This document shows positions 42,287 to 51,151 of a stretch of DNA of 64,000 nucleotides, in pieces. Below the pieces are notes generated by a model that was not told where the DNA came from, made no database searches, and was given only the letters and a program-made list of their open reading frames with translations. The position numbers and the translations under genes are program-made. Within the stretch, counting starts at the first letter, position 1; every line of letters begins with the position of its first letter. The DNA comes from Casp-actino8 sp037147055 (GTDB taxonomy: Bacteria > Actinomycetota > Acidimicrobiia > Acidimicrobiales > Ilumatobacteraceae): the NCBI GenBank assembly GCA_037147055.1, contig JBAWVW010000001.1, positions 1-64,000 of the forward strand. The letters are read 5' to 3'.

Positions 42287-44431
42287 ATGTCATCAGTGAA
42301 AAAGATTTCGATAATCGTTGGGCTAGTTGCGATTGTTGGCGCCGCTGTGTTGATCGTCAGTAACTCGGGTGGGGATGGGTCGTCGAATAATCTTCTCATC
42401 ACGCCACGTGCCGTCGAGCGTCGCGATCTCTCAGATGTTCTCACCGTTTCTGGGGAAGTACGTCGTGACGAGACGAAAAAGATCAACTCTGCCGTCGACG
42501 GCAAAGTCAGCCAAATCTCCGTTGAGGATGGCGATACCGTTGAAGCGGGTGACGGCCTGTTTGCTCTCGATGGACGAACCGCCGTCGCCGTTGCTGGAGA
42601 CTTTTCCTTCTATCGGCAACTAACCGTTGGAAGCGTTGGGCCCGACGTCAAGCAACTTGAGACAATTCTCAACGACAATGGATACGCAATTTCCAGCGTT
42701 GACTCCTTATTTACGGAACAAACAAGGTCAGCATTAGCCAAATGGCAATTTGACCGGGGATATAGCGGATCCACAAATGAGAATGATGAGACCATAACGG
42801 CTTCCTTGTCATCAAACAGTTCGGCTTACTCGGTTGGTCGTGCCAACACTGCCGCCTTCGTCGTCGTGCCATCAGTTCCGTCCGGATCGGGAACCGCATT
42901 TCAGGGTGCTCCTACTTCAAAACCAACCTTAACTGTCTCCGCTAGCTCCAATTCTGTTTCCGAGGGTGAGTCAGTCACTTTCACCGTCACCTCTGATATC
43001 ACCCTGCCGACAGATCTCACCGTGGCACTAACGATTGGCGGATCCGCAACAGGTGGCGACGACATCGCTAATGATGATGACTATGAAGAAATTTTGACGA
43101 ATATTGTGTTGCCAGCAGGGCAACTCACAGTCTCAGTAACGTCGGACATCTTCGTCGATTCAGTCATTGAGGACGATGAAGACATTACGTTTGAAATCGC
43201 TCAGCAGTTCGGCAACGACACTAGTTATCTTTCTGGCGCCGTTAAATCGGTGCGTGTCGTGATAGCTGCTAATGGGTCAGAATTGCGCCCGCTATTGACG
43301 GTGAAGGCCAGTGGTGAAACGATTGATGAAGGTTCAAGGGTGACCTTCACAGTTCGAACTTCAGTCAAGTCCAACAGAGATATCCGATTTAACGTCACTC
43401 TGTCCGGAAACGCTGAGAGCGATATTGACTATCTGACACCAGACAGCGATGTTTACACGATTGGTGCTGGTAATGAGAGCGTTGATATCGATATCCCGAT
43501 CAGAAAAGATGACGCAGTCGAACTTGATGAGAAGTTGATTTTCACTATCACATCAGACGTTCCTCCGGAAGGAAAAAGTAAGCGTTATTACCTTGGGTCA
43601 GTGGTGAAATCAACGGTTGTCATCCAAAGCGGAGATCTGCCCGAAATGACTTTGCTCGGAGGGTCAACGATCTCCGAAGGTCGCACTGGCTCATTTCGGA
43701 TCGTATCCGACGCTCCAGTGACTGAAGATACTTCTGTCAATTATCAAGTGTCAGGTACGGCTAGCAATGGTGAAGATTTCAAGGTGTTGAGCGGAACAGT
43801 CATCATGAAGACTGGATCATCAAGCGTGACAGTGCTCATTGAGACGATCAATGATGACGTCGTTTTTTTGCCTGCAGATATGTTGGTCGCAGACTGGCCT
43901 GCTCGCATTGGCAAGGTTGAAGTTGATGAAGGAGAATTTGTCCTTCAAGGAAATGTGGTACTCAGCCTTACTGAGCCTGCATTTACAATCACCATGAAGG
44001 TCAGTCCGACTGATCGCAATGAACTTGTCGTCGGTCAGGCAGTTTCAGTTGACTTGAAAGTTGATGGTCAAATTCTGCCAGGAATAATTTCAGCCTTGGA
44101 CGACAGCGCAACGGTTGGCCCTAGTGGAGAAGAACAGTACGAAGGTACGGTTGAGGTGTCCGAAGAATTTGCTGCGGTGGATGGGGCTACGGTCTCGATT
44201 GATGTCACACTCGCCGAAGCGTTACAAGTTTTAGCAGTACCAGTCGCCTCAGTTCTTCGCTCGGCCGATGGGGACGAGGTGCGTGTTGTTAACGACAAGG
44301 GAACGATCACACGTTTGAAGGTCACGATCGGTTTGATTGATGGCGAATGGGTTGAAATCAAAGAGGGTCTCGTCGGCGATGAACTGATCATCGTTGATGT
44401 TGTCTCCGGCTCAGCAGCCGCTGCACCTTGA
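42287..44431 (+). CDS. membrane-fusion adaptor with peptidoglycan-binding and Calx-beta-like domains
   Basis: A 714-residue HlyD/MacA-like adaptor. In order: membrane helix (about 7-25), lipoyl-type half with DGKVSQISVEDGDTVEAGD (about 58-100), a PG_binding_1-like domain (about 112-160, GPDVKQLETILNDNGY and SALAKWQFDRGY), three Calx-beta-like repeats (about 213-327, 335-447, 452-522, each with a SEGE/DEGS/SEGR turn and acidic EDDEDI-type runs that suggest calcium), a second lipoyl-like strand (about 538-561), a beta-barrel and a C-terminal membrane-proximal part. The Calx-beta block is inserted between the lipoyl-like halves. Followed by MacB-like ATPase and permease genes. Confidence 0.84.
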   Translation: MSSVKKISIIVGLVAIVGAAVLIVSNSGGDGSSNNLLITPRAVERRDLSDVLTVSGEVRRDETKKINSAVDGKVSQISVEDGDTVEAGDGLFALDGRTAVAVAGDFSFYRQLTVGSVGPDVKQLETILNDNGYAISSVDSLFTEQTRSALAKWQFDRGYSGSTNENDETITASLSSNSSAYSVGRANTAAFVVVPSVPSGSGTAFQGAPTSKPTLTVSASSNSVSEGESVTFTVTSDITLPTDLTVALTIGGSATGGDDIANDDDYEEILTNIVLPAGQLTVSVTSDIFVDSVIEDDEDITFEIAQQFGNDTSYLSGAVKSVRVVIAANGSELRPLLTVKASGETIDEGSRVTFTVRTSVKSNRDIRFNVTLSGNAESDIDYLTPDSDVYTIGAGNESVDIDIPIRKDDAVELDEKLIFTITSDVPPEGKSKRYYLGSVVKSTVVIQSGDLPEMTLLGGSTISEGRTGSFRIVSDAPVTEDTSVNYQVSGTASNGEDFKVLSGTVIMKTGSSSVTVLIETINDDVVFLPADMLVADWPARIGKVEVDEGEFVLQGNVVLSLTEPAFTITMKVSPTDRNELVVGQAVSVDLKVDGQILPGIISALDDSATVGPSGEEQYEGTVEVSEEFAAVDGATVSIDVTLAEALQVLAVPVASVLRSADGDEVRVVNDKGTITRLKVTIGLIDGEWVEIKEGLVGDELIIVDVVSGSAAAAP

Positions 44432-45147
44432 TGACTGCGATGTCAACCGTTACTGACCCCCAAATACTGATGGAACTCAGCCATGTGTCGCGCGTCTATG
44501 GCACGGGAGAAGCAGCAGTTTGGGCGCTTCGCGACGTCTCGATGGTGATTCGTGCAGGAGACTTTTTATCCATTGTCGGGCCATCTGGTTCGGGCAAGTC
44601 AACCATGCTGGGCTTGCTTGGGTGTTTGGACATCCCTACTGAAGGGACTATCACCGTAGGGGGCGAGGAGGTCACACGGCTGGCCGATGCGGCACGCACT
44701 CGCGTGCGCGGTCAAAGTATCGGCTTTGTTTTTCAGCAATTCCATCTCATTCCGCATTTGGATGCGTTGGGCAACGTGGAGACCGCACTTTTATATCGAT
44801 CTCTTAAGCCCGCTGAAAGGAAGGAAAAAGCGATGGCTTCTCTTGAGCGAGTTGGTCTCGGAAATCGCGCCGATCATCGCCCAGTACAGCTTTCGGGTGG
44901 GGAGCAACAGCGTGTTGCTTTAGCCCGAGCTTTGGTCACTGAACCAAAGATTTTGCTTGCAGATGAACCTACAGGCGCCCTTGATTCTAAGAATGCCGCC
45001 AACGTCATGGAGATCCTCGCCGGCCTTCAATCCACCTCACGAGCAGTTGTCATCGTGACCCATGACGCAAGTATTGCCAACTCAGCGGCGCGCAAAATAT
45101 CCATGCTTGATGGCGGCATTGTGACCGATGAAGTGTTGCGTCGATGA
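44431..45147 (+). CDS. ABC transporter ATP-binding protein, MacB/LolD type
   Basis: A 238-residue ATPase. Walker A is GPSGSGKST (50-58), the Q-loop lies in FVFQQFHLIPHLDALGNV, the signature is LSGGEQQRVALARAL and Walker B is ILLADEPTGALDS. The FQQFHLIP and VALARALVTEPK context places it in the MacB/LolD/FtsE class that powers lipoprotein or substrate extrusion, not import. ATG 44431 overlaps the adaptor stop by one base; it overlaps the permease by ATGA. Confidence 0.93.
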   Translation: MTAMSTVTDPQILMELSHVSRVYGTGEAAVWALRDVSMVIRAGDFLSIVGPSGSGKSTMLGLLGCLDIPTEGTITVGGEEVTRLADAARTRVRGQSIGFVFQQFHLIPHLDALGNVETALLYRSLKPAERKEKAMASLERVGLGNRADHRPVQLSGGEQQRVALARALVTEPKILLADEPTGALDSKNAANVMEILAGLQSTSRAVVIVTHDASIANSAARKISMLDGGIVTDEVLRR

Positions 45148-46331
45148 GCACCTTTAAAGATCTCGTGCGCGTCGCCTTTAACGGATTATTCGCCCGCAAA
45201 GTTCGTACCTTGCTTTTGCTCCTTGGCCCCATGATCGGCGTGGCGGCAATCATTGCTTCCGTTGGACTCACAGACTCAGCAAAAGGTGACCTCAAAGAGA
45301 AAGTCAACAAGTTAGGAACAAATCTTATTGAAGCCGCTGCTTCAAGTTCTTTTGGTGGTCAGACACCAACACTGCCAAAAGACGCAGTTGCACGGGCGTT
45401 GACTGTCACCTCAGTAGAAAAGGTCAGTGCTGTTGTCGAGTTAAGCAATATCGTCGTCTCGCCATACAAAGGAGCGGAGAAGGTTTTTGAAACCGTACCC
45501 ATTCCTGTTTTAGGCACTGACATATTCCTCCCCGATGTTCTCGAGGTTGCGATGGTTAGTGGTCGATGGATCAGTGACTTCGACGCCCAGAAAGGAGCGC
45601 GCTCGGCAGTCATAGGAGTTGGACTTGCACAGGAGTTCAAGTTCTTGCCAGGTGAGGTTCGAACGATTGACCTCAAGGGGATTCCGTACGCGGTTGTAGG
45701 CATTTTGGATTCCGTTGAATTAGAACCGGGATTTGATAACGCAGTCTTCATCTCGTTTCATAGCGCAGAGATCGATTTCCTTGACGATGATGCCGAACCG
45801 AACAAGATGTATGTGCGTTGCCTGAAGGGGACGGAAAAGGAATCTGCTGACGCCTTGCGTCTCGCAGTCAACCTTGGTGGTCCGCAAGAGATCACCACTG
45901 AAATAAAGAGTGAGGCGCTCGAACTCGCTGCTCAAAGTGACCGGCAACTACAACTCATCGTCATCTCGATGGGTCTTTTGGCGATCATCGTTGGGGGACT
46001 AGGAATCGCCAATGTGATGTCCATTTCTGTCATTCAGCGATCCGCAGAAATTGGCATTCGACGCGCCCTAGGTCATACCCGCCAGATCATTGCGGTGCAA
46101 TTTTTGCTTGAGGCAATCGCCGTGGGAGTTATCGGAGGGATCTTGGGCGTTTTGCTCGGAATGCTGGCGATATTTATCGGAGCCAGTATCGCTGGATGGG
46201 TTTTCGTGATGGCATCATGGCTGGCTCCCGCTGGGATCATCTTGGCGATCACAATTTCAATCTTGGCCGGTTTGTATCCGGCGAACCGAGCTGCGAGATT
46301 GGAACCCTTAGAGACTCTTCGTCTGGGCTAA
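45144..46331 (+). CDS. ABC transporter permease, MacB/FtsX type
   Basis: A 395-residue permease with one N-terminal helix (about 15-35), a large MacB periplasmic-core domain (about 40-260), and three C-terminal helices in an FtsX domain with the conserved QRSAEIGIRRALGHTRQII coupling segment. Together with the ATPase and adaptor it forms a mechanotransmission-type exporter working across the membrane and cell wall. It ends five bases from the convergent LLM gene. The cargo is unknown. Confidence 0.92.
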   Translation: MSTFKDLVRVAFNGLFARKVRTLLLLLGPMIGVAAIIASVGLTDSAKGDLKEKVNKLGTNLIEAAASSSFGGQTPTLPKDAVARALTVTSVEKVSAVVELSNIVVSPYKGAEKVFETVPIPVLGTDIFLPDVLEVAMVSGRWISDFDAQKGARSAVIGVGLAQEFKFLPGEVRTIDLKGIPYAVVGILDSVELEPGFDNAVFISFHSAEIDFLDDDAEPNKMYVRCLKGTEKESADALRLAVNLGGPQEITTEIKSEALELAAQSDRQLQLIVISMGLLAIIVGGLGIANVMSISVIQRSAEIGIRRALGHTRQIIAVQFLLEAIAVGVIGGILGVLLGMLAIFIGASIAGWVFVMASWLAPAGIILAITISILAGLYPANRAARLEPLETLRLG

Positions 46332-46336
46332 ATGTT

Positions 46337-47260
46337 CTATCGATAGATCTCAAACAACTCGCCAATCGCTTTTATTTGGCCACCGGTCAGGCTGGACATC
46401 ACAGCGATCGGTTGAATTCCAATGTCGTACCACCGATCAAGTCCATCTCGGACCTCATTGGCAGAGCCACTCAATGTGCAATCATCAAGCCAAGCATCAC
46501 TCATCAAGCTTGCGTGATCACTCTTGTTGCCACGAGCAATCGCATCTTCGATCGCTTCCATTTCCTCGATGTAACCGCACGCTTTCCAATAATTGCGGTA
46601 ATTAGGAAGCCGAACATACACCGCCATCGTGGCACGATTCGCTGCTTGTGCCGCTGGCTTATCATCAGAAATGACAGTCGGAATCATGTTTGCTAAATAA
46701 AAACCCTCAGTAGTTTTCACTGGCGGAACCTGACGTACCTGATCCACCGAGTGCCTGAAACTGGCATTTGCCCACAAAGCACCATGAGCGATCTCAGTTG
46801 CTAAATTCAGCATTCGATCACGCAAGGTAGCTAGATATATCGGGGGTAAAGGGCCACCGAATCGCTCCCCAACGCGCAGGGCTTCAACAAAATTTCTCAT
46901 GTCAGACAATGGCGGCCCCATCGATACTCCTAGGCGTTTGACCATCGCTTCGTGACTGACCCCTAAACCCAAAGCAAATCGCCCATGCGACACTTCGCCG
47001 ATATGACTTGCAAGCGAGCCAATGTCTGACGCTGATGCTCCATAGATTCCTTGTATAGATGTGAAGAAGCGCATTTCATGTGTCACGTGAGCCAAACTTG
47101 CGCATAAGCCAAAAGCGTTACCCAAGGTTGGACAGGCCAAAGCGGGGAAACCTTGCTTCTCAGCTTGCACGGCTAGTTCCAAAATTTGGAGTCGCTTGGT
47201 TGGCGAGGCAATCAGTGATAAGGCGGGAAAGGGCATGTCTTGACCGTAGCCCAACACCAC
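46337..47260 (-). CDS. LLM-class, probably F420-dependent oxidoreductase
   Basis: A 307-residue luciferase-like TIM-barrel protein. The N-terminus up to AEKQGFPALACPTLG, the strand FTSIQGIYGASASDIGSLASHIGEVS and the GRFALGLGVSHEAMV segment match actinobacterial LLM oxidoreductases that use F420. The gene starts with tandem GTG codons at 47260 and 47257 (GAAGG nearby), with an ATG at 47236 as alternative. It stands alone and convergent to the export cassette; npdG can supply F420H2. Substrate unknown. Confidence 0.85.
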   Translation of the reverse strand: MVLGYGQDMPFPALSLIASPTKRLQILELAVQAEKQGFPALACPTLGNAFGLCASLAHVTHEMRFFTSIQGIYGASASDIGSLASHIGEVSHGRFALGLGVSHEAMVKRLGVSMGPPLSDMRNFVEALRVGERFGGPLPPIYLATLRDRMLNLATEIAHGALWANASFRHSVDQVRQVPPVKTTEGFYLANMIPTVISDDKPAAQAANRATMAVYVRLPNYRNYWKACGYIEEMEAIEDAIARGNKSDHASLMSDAWLDDCTLSGSANEVRDGLDRWYDIGIQPIAVMSSLTGGQIKAIGELFEIYR

Positions 47261-47278
47261 TTGGCCTTCAATGCTCGC

Positions 47279-47284
47279 TAGTTT
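47279..47284 (+). promoter_or_regulatory. possible -10 hexamer of pimA
   Basis: TAGTTT, nine bases, then ATG at 47294, as for alaS. A leader of zero to three bases is expected. Confidence 0.38.
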
Positions 47285-47293
47285 TACAGAGTC

Positions 47294-48505
47294 ATGTCAT
47301 CAACGAATAGCCATAACCTAGAGGTCAAAAATCACCTCAGAATCGGATTGTTGTGTCCATACAGTTTGACGACACCAGGGGGCGTGCAAGGTCAGGTCAT
47401 GGGCTTAGCGCGGGTCCTACGTCGAATGGGACATGAAGTCAGGGTTCTTGGTCCATGCGACGGGGCCCCACCTGATTCATTCGTCACGCCGATCGGAGAG
47501 AGCCTGCCAACCGTTGCTAATGGGTCCATCGCACCGCTCGCGCCAGACCCATCCGCTGCGCTCCGCACTATTCGCGTCTTACGCGACGAGCAGTTTGATG
47601 TCTTGCATATCCACGAGCCATTAACTCCGGGCGCCAGCATCACTGCGTTAGTCATGCGCACGGCTCCGATTGTTGCAACATTTCATGCTGCTGGCGAAAG
47701 TCTGAGTTACAAATATCTCAGTGCCCCGCTTAAGGGTTTTGCTAGTGCCATTGACCATAGAGTTGCAGTGTCTAAAGACGCTGTGCTGTTAGCGCAGCGA
47801 TACCTCGGCGGGGATTATCAAATTTTACCAAATGGTGTTGAACTCGATCGCTTTGATTCTTCGCGACGAGTCATCACGACGCCTGGTGCACGACGATCAA
47901 TATTTTTTTGTGGACGTCACGAGCCACGCAAGGGATTAGAGCTTCTGTTAAAGGCCCATGCAACATTGCCAGAGAACGTAGATCTGTGGATTGCCTCTGA
48001 TGGCCCCGAAACCGAACGACTAAAACGCGATTGGGCAGGCGATCCCCGTTTAATGTGGTTCGGCAGAATTTCTGATGCCGAGAAAGCACGGCGTCTGAGT
48101 GAAGCGGACATTTTCTGCGCTCCGTCTCTCGGTGGCGAGAGCTTCGGAGTTGTCTTGATTGAAGCGATGGCGGCACATACGCCCATCGTTGCCAGCGCAC
48201 TCGAGGGGTACATGAACGTCGCAACGCACGAGGTTGACGCTCTCTTGGTTGAGCCCAACGATCCACGCCAACTCGAAACTGCATTGCGTCGACTGTTATT
48301 CGATGATGGACTTGGCGCTCGGTTGGTTGAAGCAGGCCACCAAAGGTCTCAACAATTTTCCATGGTTCACCTCGCCGAGTCGTACCTGGGCATTTATCGT
48401 CAAATCATTGCGCAAGCCGGCGTCACAAAGCAGACTTCCCGTAAGATTCGCACTGCCTCACGACGGGTGTTTAGGCGTGCCTTGGGCTTGATTCGTGGTC
48501 ATTGA
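47294..48505 (+). CDS. pimA: phosphatidylinositol mannosyltransferase PimA
   Basis: A 403-residue GT-B, GT4-family enzyme that adds mannose from GDP-mannose to phosphatidylinositol at the inner membrane. LLCPYSLTTPGGVQGQV (about 19-35) is the Gly-rich acceptor loop, HIHEP the central strand, and GESFGVVLIEAM the E-x7-E donor motif. The N-terminus and HIHEPLTPG match mycobacterial PimA closely. It is the expected next gene after patA but is displaced by the export cassette and the LLM gene. Confidence 0.9.
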   Translation: MSSTNSHNLEVKNHLRIGLLCPYSLTTPGGVQGQVMGLARVLRRMGHEVRVLGPCDGAPPDSFVTPIGESLPTVANGSIAPLAPDPSAALRTIRVLRDEQFDVLHIHEPLTPGASITALVMRTAPIVATFHAAGESLSYKYLSAPLKGFASAIDHRVAVSKDAVLLAQRYLGGDYQILPNGVELDRFDSSRRVITTPGARRSIFFCGRHEPRKGLELLLKAHATLPENVDLWIASDGPETERLKRDWAGDPRLMWFGRISDAEKARRLSEADIFCAPSLGGESFGVVLIEAMAAHTPIVASALEGYMNVATHEVDALLVEPNDPRQLETALRRLLFDDGLGARLVEAGHQRSQQFSMVHLAESYLGIYRQIIAQAGVTKQTSRKIRTASRRVFRRALGLIRGH

Positions 48506-48540
48506 CAGCGATTTGAGCACTTTGGCGACAGATTGTGACA

Positions 48541-48546
48541 TATCAT
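48541..48546 (+). promoter_or_regulatory. -10 hexamer, leaderless start of lemA
   Basis: TATCAT, six bases, then ATG at 48553. This favours 48553 over the in-frame ATG at 48547 and GTG at 48535. Confidence 0.5.
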
Positions 48547-48552
48547 ATGGGC

Positions 48553-49098
48553 ATGTTGTATTTCCTTATAGCCCTTGTCGTTGTTGTGCTGTTGGCGGTT
48601 GTTTTGTACAACCGCCTCATACGAACTCGTAACTTGGTGGACAACGCCTGGTCACAGGTTGATGTTCAGCTCAAACGGCGTCTTGATCTCATACCAAATT
48701 TGGTTGAAAGTGTTAAGGGTTATGCGGCGCACGAGAAGTCGACATTTGAGGCAGTGATCAATGCTCGTAACGCAGCGGTCGCCGCTCCTTCCGCTCCGCA
48801 ATCACAGGCACAAGCCAATAACGTTTTGACTGGAGCCTTGCGGCAACTCTTCGCCTTATCTGAGGCCTATCCGGATCTCAAGGCCAATCAAAATTTCCTC
48901 GCCTTACAAGAGGAGCTCACTTCGACTGAGAGCCGCGTTGCCTATGCTCGCCAGTTTTACAATGATGCCGTGCTCGGCTATCACAACAAATTGGATACGT
49001 TCCCGACGGTGATCATTGCCAAGATGGGCACCTTCAAGCATCGTGAGTTTTTTGAAGCTGAAGATGCCGCAAAAACTGCGCCATCCGTGAAGTTCTAA
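48553..49098 (+). CDS. lemA: LemA family protein
   Basis: A 181-residue protein with one N-terminal membrane helix (about 2-19, out-in orientation likely) and a coiled-coil-like helical body. NAWSQVDVQLKRRLDLIPNL and VKGYAAHEKSTFEAVINAR are diagnostic for LemA. It lies five bases before htpX; the LemA-HtpX pairing is frequent and points to membrane-protein quality control. ATG 48553 is supported by the -10 spacing. Confidence 0.92.
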   Translation: MLYFLIALVVVVLLAVVLYNRLIRTRNLVDNAWSQVDVQLKRRLDLIPNLVESVKGYAAHEKSTFEAVINARNAAVAAPSAPQSQAQANNVLTGALRQLFALSEAYPDLKANQNFLALQEELTSTESRVAYARQFYNDAVLGYHNKLDTFPTVIIAKMGTFKHREFFEAEDAAKTAPSVKF

Positions 49099-49103
49099 TC
49101 CTC

Positions 49104-50009
49104 ATGTTTGACCAAATAAAGTCCAATAAGCGGCGGAGCGTAGGACTCATCTTTGCCTTCACCGTGTTTGTCATTATTGTCGGCGTCGCCGTCGGATTCT
49201 TGATTGGTGGAGGGTTAGCGACCACGATTATCGCCCTAGTGATCGCTGCCGTCATGACATTTACGTCCTATTGGAAGTCTGACAAAATTGCCCTGCGAAT
49301 GAGTCGTGCTGTTCCAGCAGACCCAGCGACTTACCAACGACTCCATAACTTGGTGGAAGGTTTGTGTATCGCCGGTGGACTTCCCAAACCGCGGGTCTAC
49401 ATCATCAATGACCCAGCGCCTAACGCGTTCGCGACTGGCCGCAACCCACAACATGCAGCGATTGCAGTCACAACTGGGCTACTGGAGAAAATGGATCGTG
49501 TTGAACTTGAGGGAGTTCTCGCTCACGAATTATCACATATTCGAAATTACGATATTTTGGTCTCAACTTTGGCCGTAACTTTGGTCGGGGCCATTGCCCT
49601 GATGACTGACATAGCGTTGCGAATGATGTGGTGGAATGGCGGGCGCTCAAACCGTGATGGGGACCGCAACAGTGGCGCAAATCCATTAGCCATCGTCGGC
49701 ATCGTTCTCCTCATTCTTGCTCCGCTCATTGCAAAAGCAATGCAGGCAACCATCAGCCGCAAGCGAGAGACATTGGCTGACATTTCGGCTTGCCAGATGA
49801 CGCGTTATCCACCCGGTCTCATATCCGCTCTTGAAAAGTTAAAGGATGACACGACAACTACTCACTCGGCTTCCATGGCCACTGCACATATGTGGATTGA
49901 GCAGCCTCTTTCAGGCGTACGAGAAGAGGGGAAGTTCAGCCGTTTTCACCGTATGTTTGATACCCACCCACCCCTCGAGGAAAGAATTTCGCTATTAAAA
50001 GCTTTATGA
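49104..50009 (+). CDS. htpX: M48 membrane zinc protease HtpX
   Basis: A 301-residue inner-membrane metalloprotease of the HtpX type, with two N-terminal helices (about 15-55), the HELSH zinc motif (141-145, an HExxH form), two further helices around 155-205 and a DTHPPLEERI C-terminal segment. It degrades damaged membrane proteins in its family. It overlaps the DUF3048 gene by four bases (ATGA). Confidence 0.94.
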   Translation: MFDQIKSNKRRSVGLIFAFTVFVIIVGVAVGFLIGGGLATTIIALVIAAVMTFTSYWKSDKIALRMSRAVPADPATYQRLHNLVEGLCIAGGLPKPRVYIINDPAPNAFATGRNPQHAAIAVTTGLLEKMDRVELEGVLAHELSHIRNYDILVSTLAVTLVGAIALMTDIALRMMWWNGGRSNRDGDRNSGANPLAIVGIVLLILAPLIAKAMQATISRKRETLADISACQMTRYPPGLISALEKLKDDTTTTHSASMATAHMWIEQPLSGVREEGKFSRFHRMFDTHPPLEERISLLKAL

Positions 50010-51100
50010 AAAATCCGTCCCCTCTCCACATCGCTGTGTCATTGTCCGCTGTTCTGATTGCCGTATCCTGTGGCGGAGGTTCAGGGAGTAGCGACACGAC
50101 ATCGACCGTGGTACCCACATCATCAACTGTCGCGGCTACTACGACAACGACGCCTCTCGAAACGACAGTCCCGGTTGCGGGTCCTGTGATGCCCCTGACT
50201 GGGTTGCCAGTCACTGATGAGGTCACAGCACTCAGACCAGCCGTCGTCGTTAAAATTGATAATCACCCAGATGCCCGGCCTCAGAGTGGTCTCAATGAGG
50301 CAGACATTGTGTATGAAGAGAATGTTGAATCTTTAACCCGCTTTGCTTTGGTTTTTCACTCGCAAGGATCGGACCCTGTAGGACCAATTCGATCAGCTCG
50401 AACCCAAGATATCAATTTGCTGAGTTCGCTTAATGGAGTGTTGTTCGTATGGAGTGGTGGGAATGCAGGTGTCACCGCAGCCGTGAAGAGTTCTAACTTT
50501 GTCAATATGAGCGCCAGTGCAGCAGGCAAGGGCAGCGGATTCTTCCGTTCTGACGACAAGAAGGCGCCCCACAACCTCTACACAAACACCTCAAATATTT
50601 GGGCCATCGCTGCGGGTCGTGGTGGAACGCCAGTTGCGCAATTTGAGTACTCCTCAGATCTAACTAACTTCCACGGAGATGCCGTTGTTGGCGCAAAACT
50701 GCGGATGGACGGGAATACTCGGACCTCATGGGAATGGGATTCATCACTGTCAAAGTTCGTTCGCCGAAACGATCAGAAGGCTCATATAGATAGCCACGGA
50801 GTTCAGGTCAACACTGACAATGTGGTGATTTTGACTGTCGAGTACAAAATCAGTGCCGCCAACAAAAAGAGTCCCGAGGCTCAAACCACTGGAACTGGTG
50901 TGGCTTGGATACTTCATCAAGGCAAGATCACTATTGGTACGTGGACTCGGGCCGACAAAATGGCGCCTTGGACCCTGACCGATGAAACAGGATCACCCAT
51001 TCTTCTGACAGTCGGTCGCACATTCGTCGAGTTGATCCGCAAGGGGCAAGGCGTGATTGTTCCTTCTGGCTCGTCGTTAACAGCAACGCCGTGGCCCTGA
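50006..51100 (+). CDS. DUF3048 lipoprotein (YerB-like)
   Basis: A 364-residue secreted lipoprotein. Signal peptide and lipobox AVSC (Cys22), a Ser/Thr-rich linker (about 30-55, TTTT runs), then the DUF3048 domain with KIDNHPDARPQSGLNEADIV and GPIRSARTQDINLL. The C-terminal part holds the second DUF3048 subdomain (VEYKISAANKK). The function of the family is unknown; Bacillus YerB is a lipoprotein. It is co-translated with htpX. Confidence 0.88.
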   Translation: MKNPSPLHIAVSLSAVLIAVSCGGGSGSSDTTSTVVPTSSTVAATTTTTPLETTVPVAGPVMPLTGLPVTDEVTALRPAVVVKIDNHPDARPQSGLNEADIVYEENVESLTRFALVFHSQGSDPVGPIRSARTQDINLLSSLNGVLFVWSGGNAGVTAAVKSSNFVNMSASAAGKGSGFFRSDDKKAPHNLYTNTSNIWAIAAGRGGTPVAQFEYSSDLTNFHGDAVVGAKLRMDGNTRTSWEWDSSLSKFVRRNDQKAHIDSHGVQVNTDNVVILTVEYKISAANKKSPEAQTTGTGVAWILHQGKITIGTWTRADKMAPWTLTDETGSPILLTVGRTFVELIRKGQGVIVPSGSSLTATPWP

Positions 51101-51139
51101 TCACACTCTTTCGAACCGTCACTCTCGCCGCTTCAGCGT

Positions 51140-51145
51140 TAGCCT
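51140..51145 (+). promoter_or_regulatory. -10 hexamer, leaderless start of pdxS
   Basis: TAGCCT, six bases, then ATG at 51152. Confidence 0.52.
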
Positions 51146-51151
51146 GATTCC

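Noticed and set aside
41974..42504. 176-codon minus-strand frame across the lipoprotein/adaptor junction
   Set aside because: It spans two well-supported plus-strand genes and has shadow composition.
46196..46696. 166-codon plus-strand frame opposite the LLM oxidoreductase
   Set aside because: The minus-strand LLM protein has clear family motifs; the plus frame begins inside the permease gene and matches nothing.
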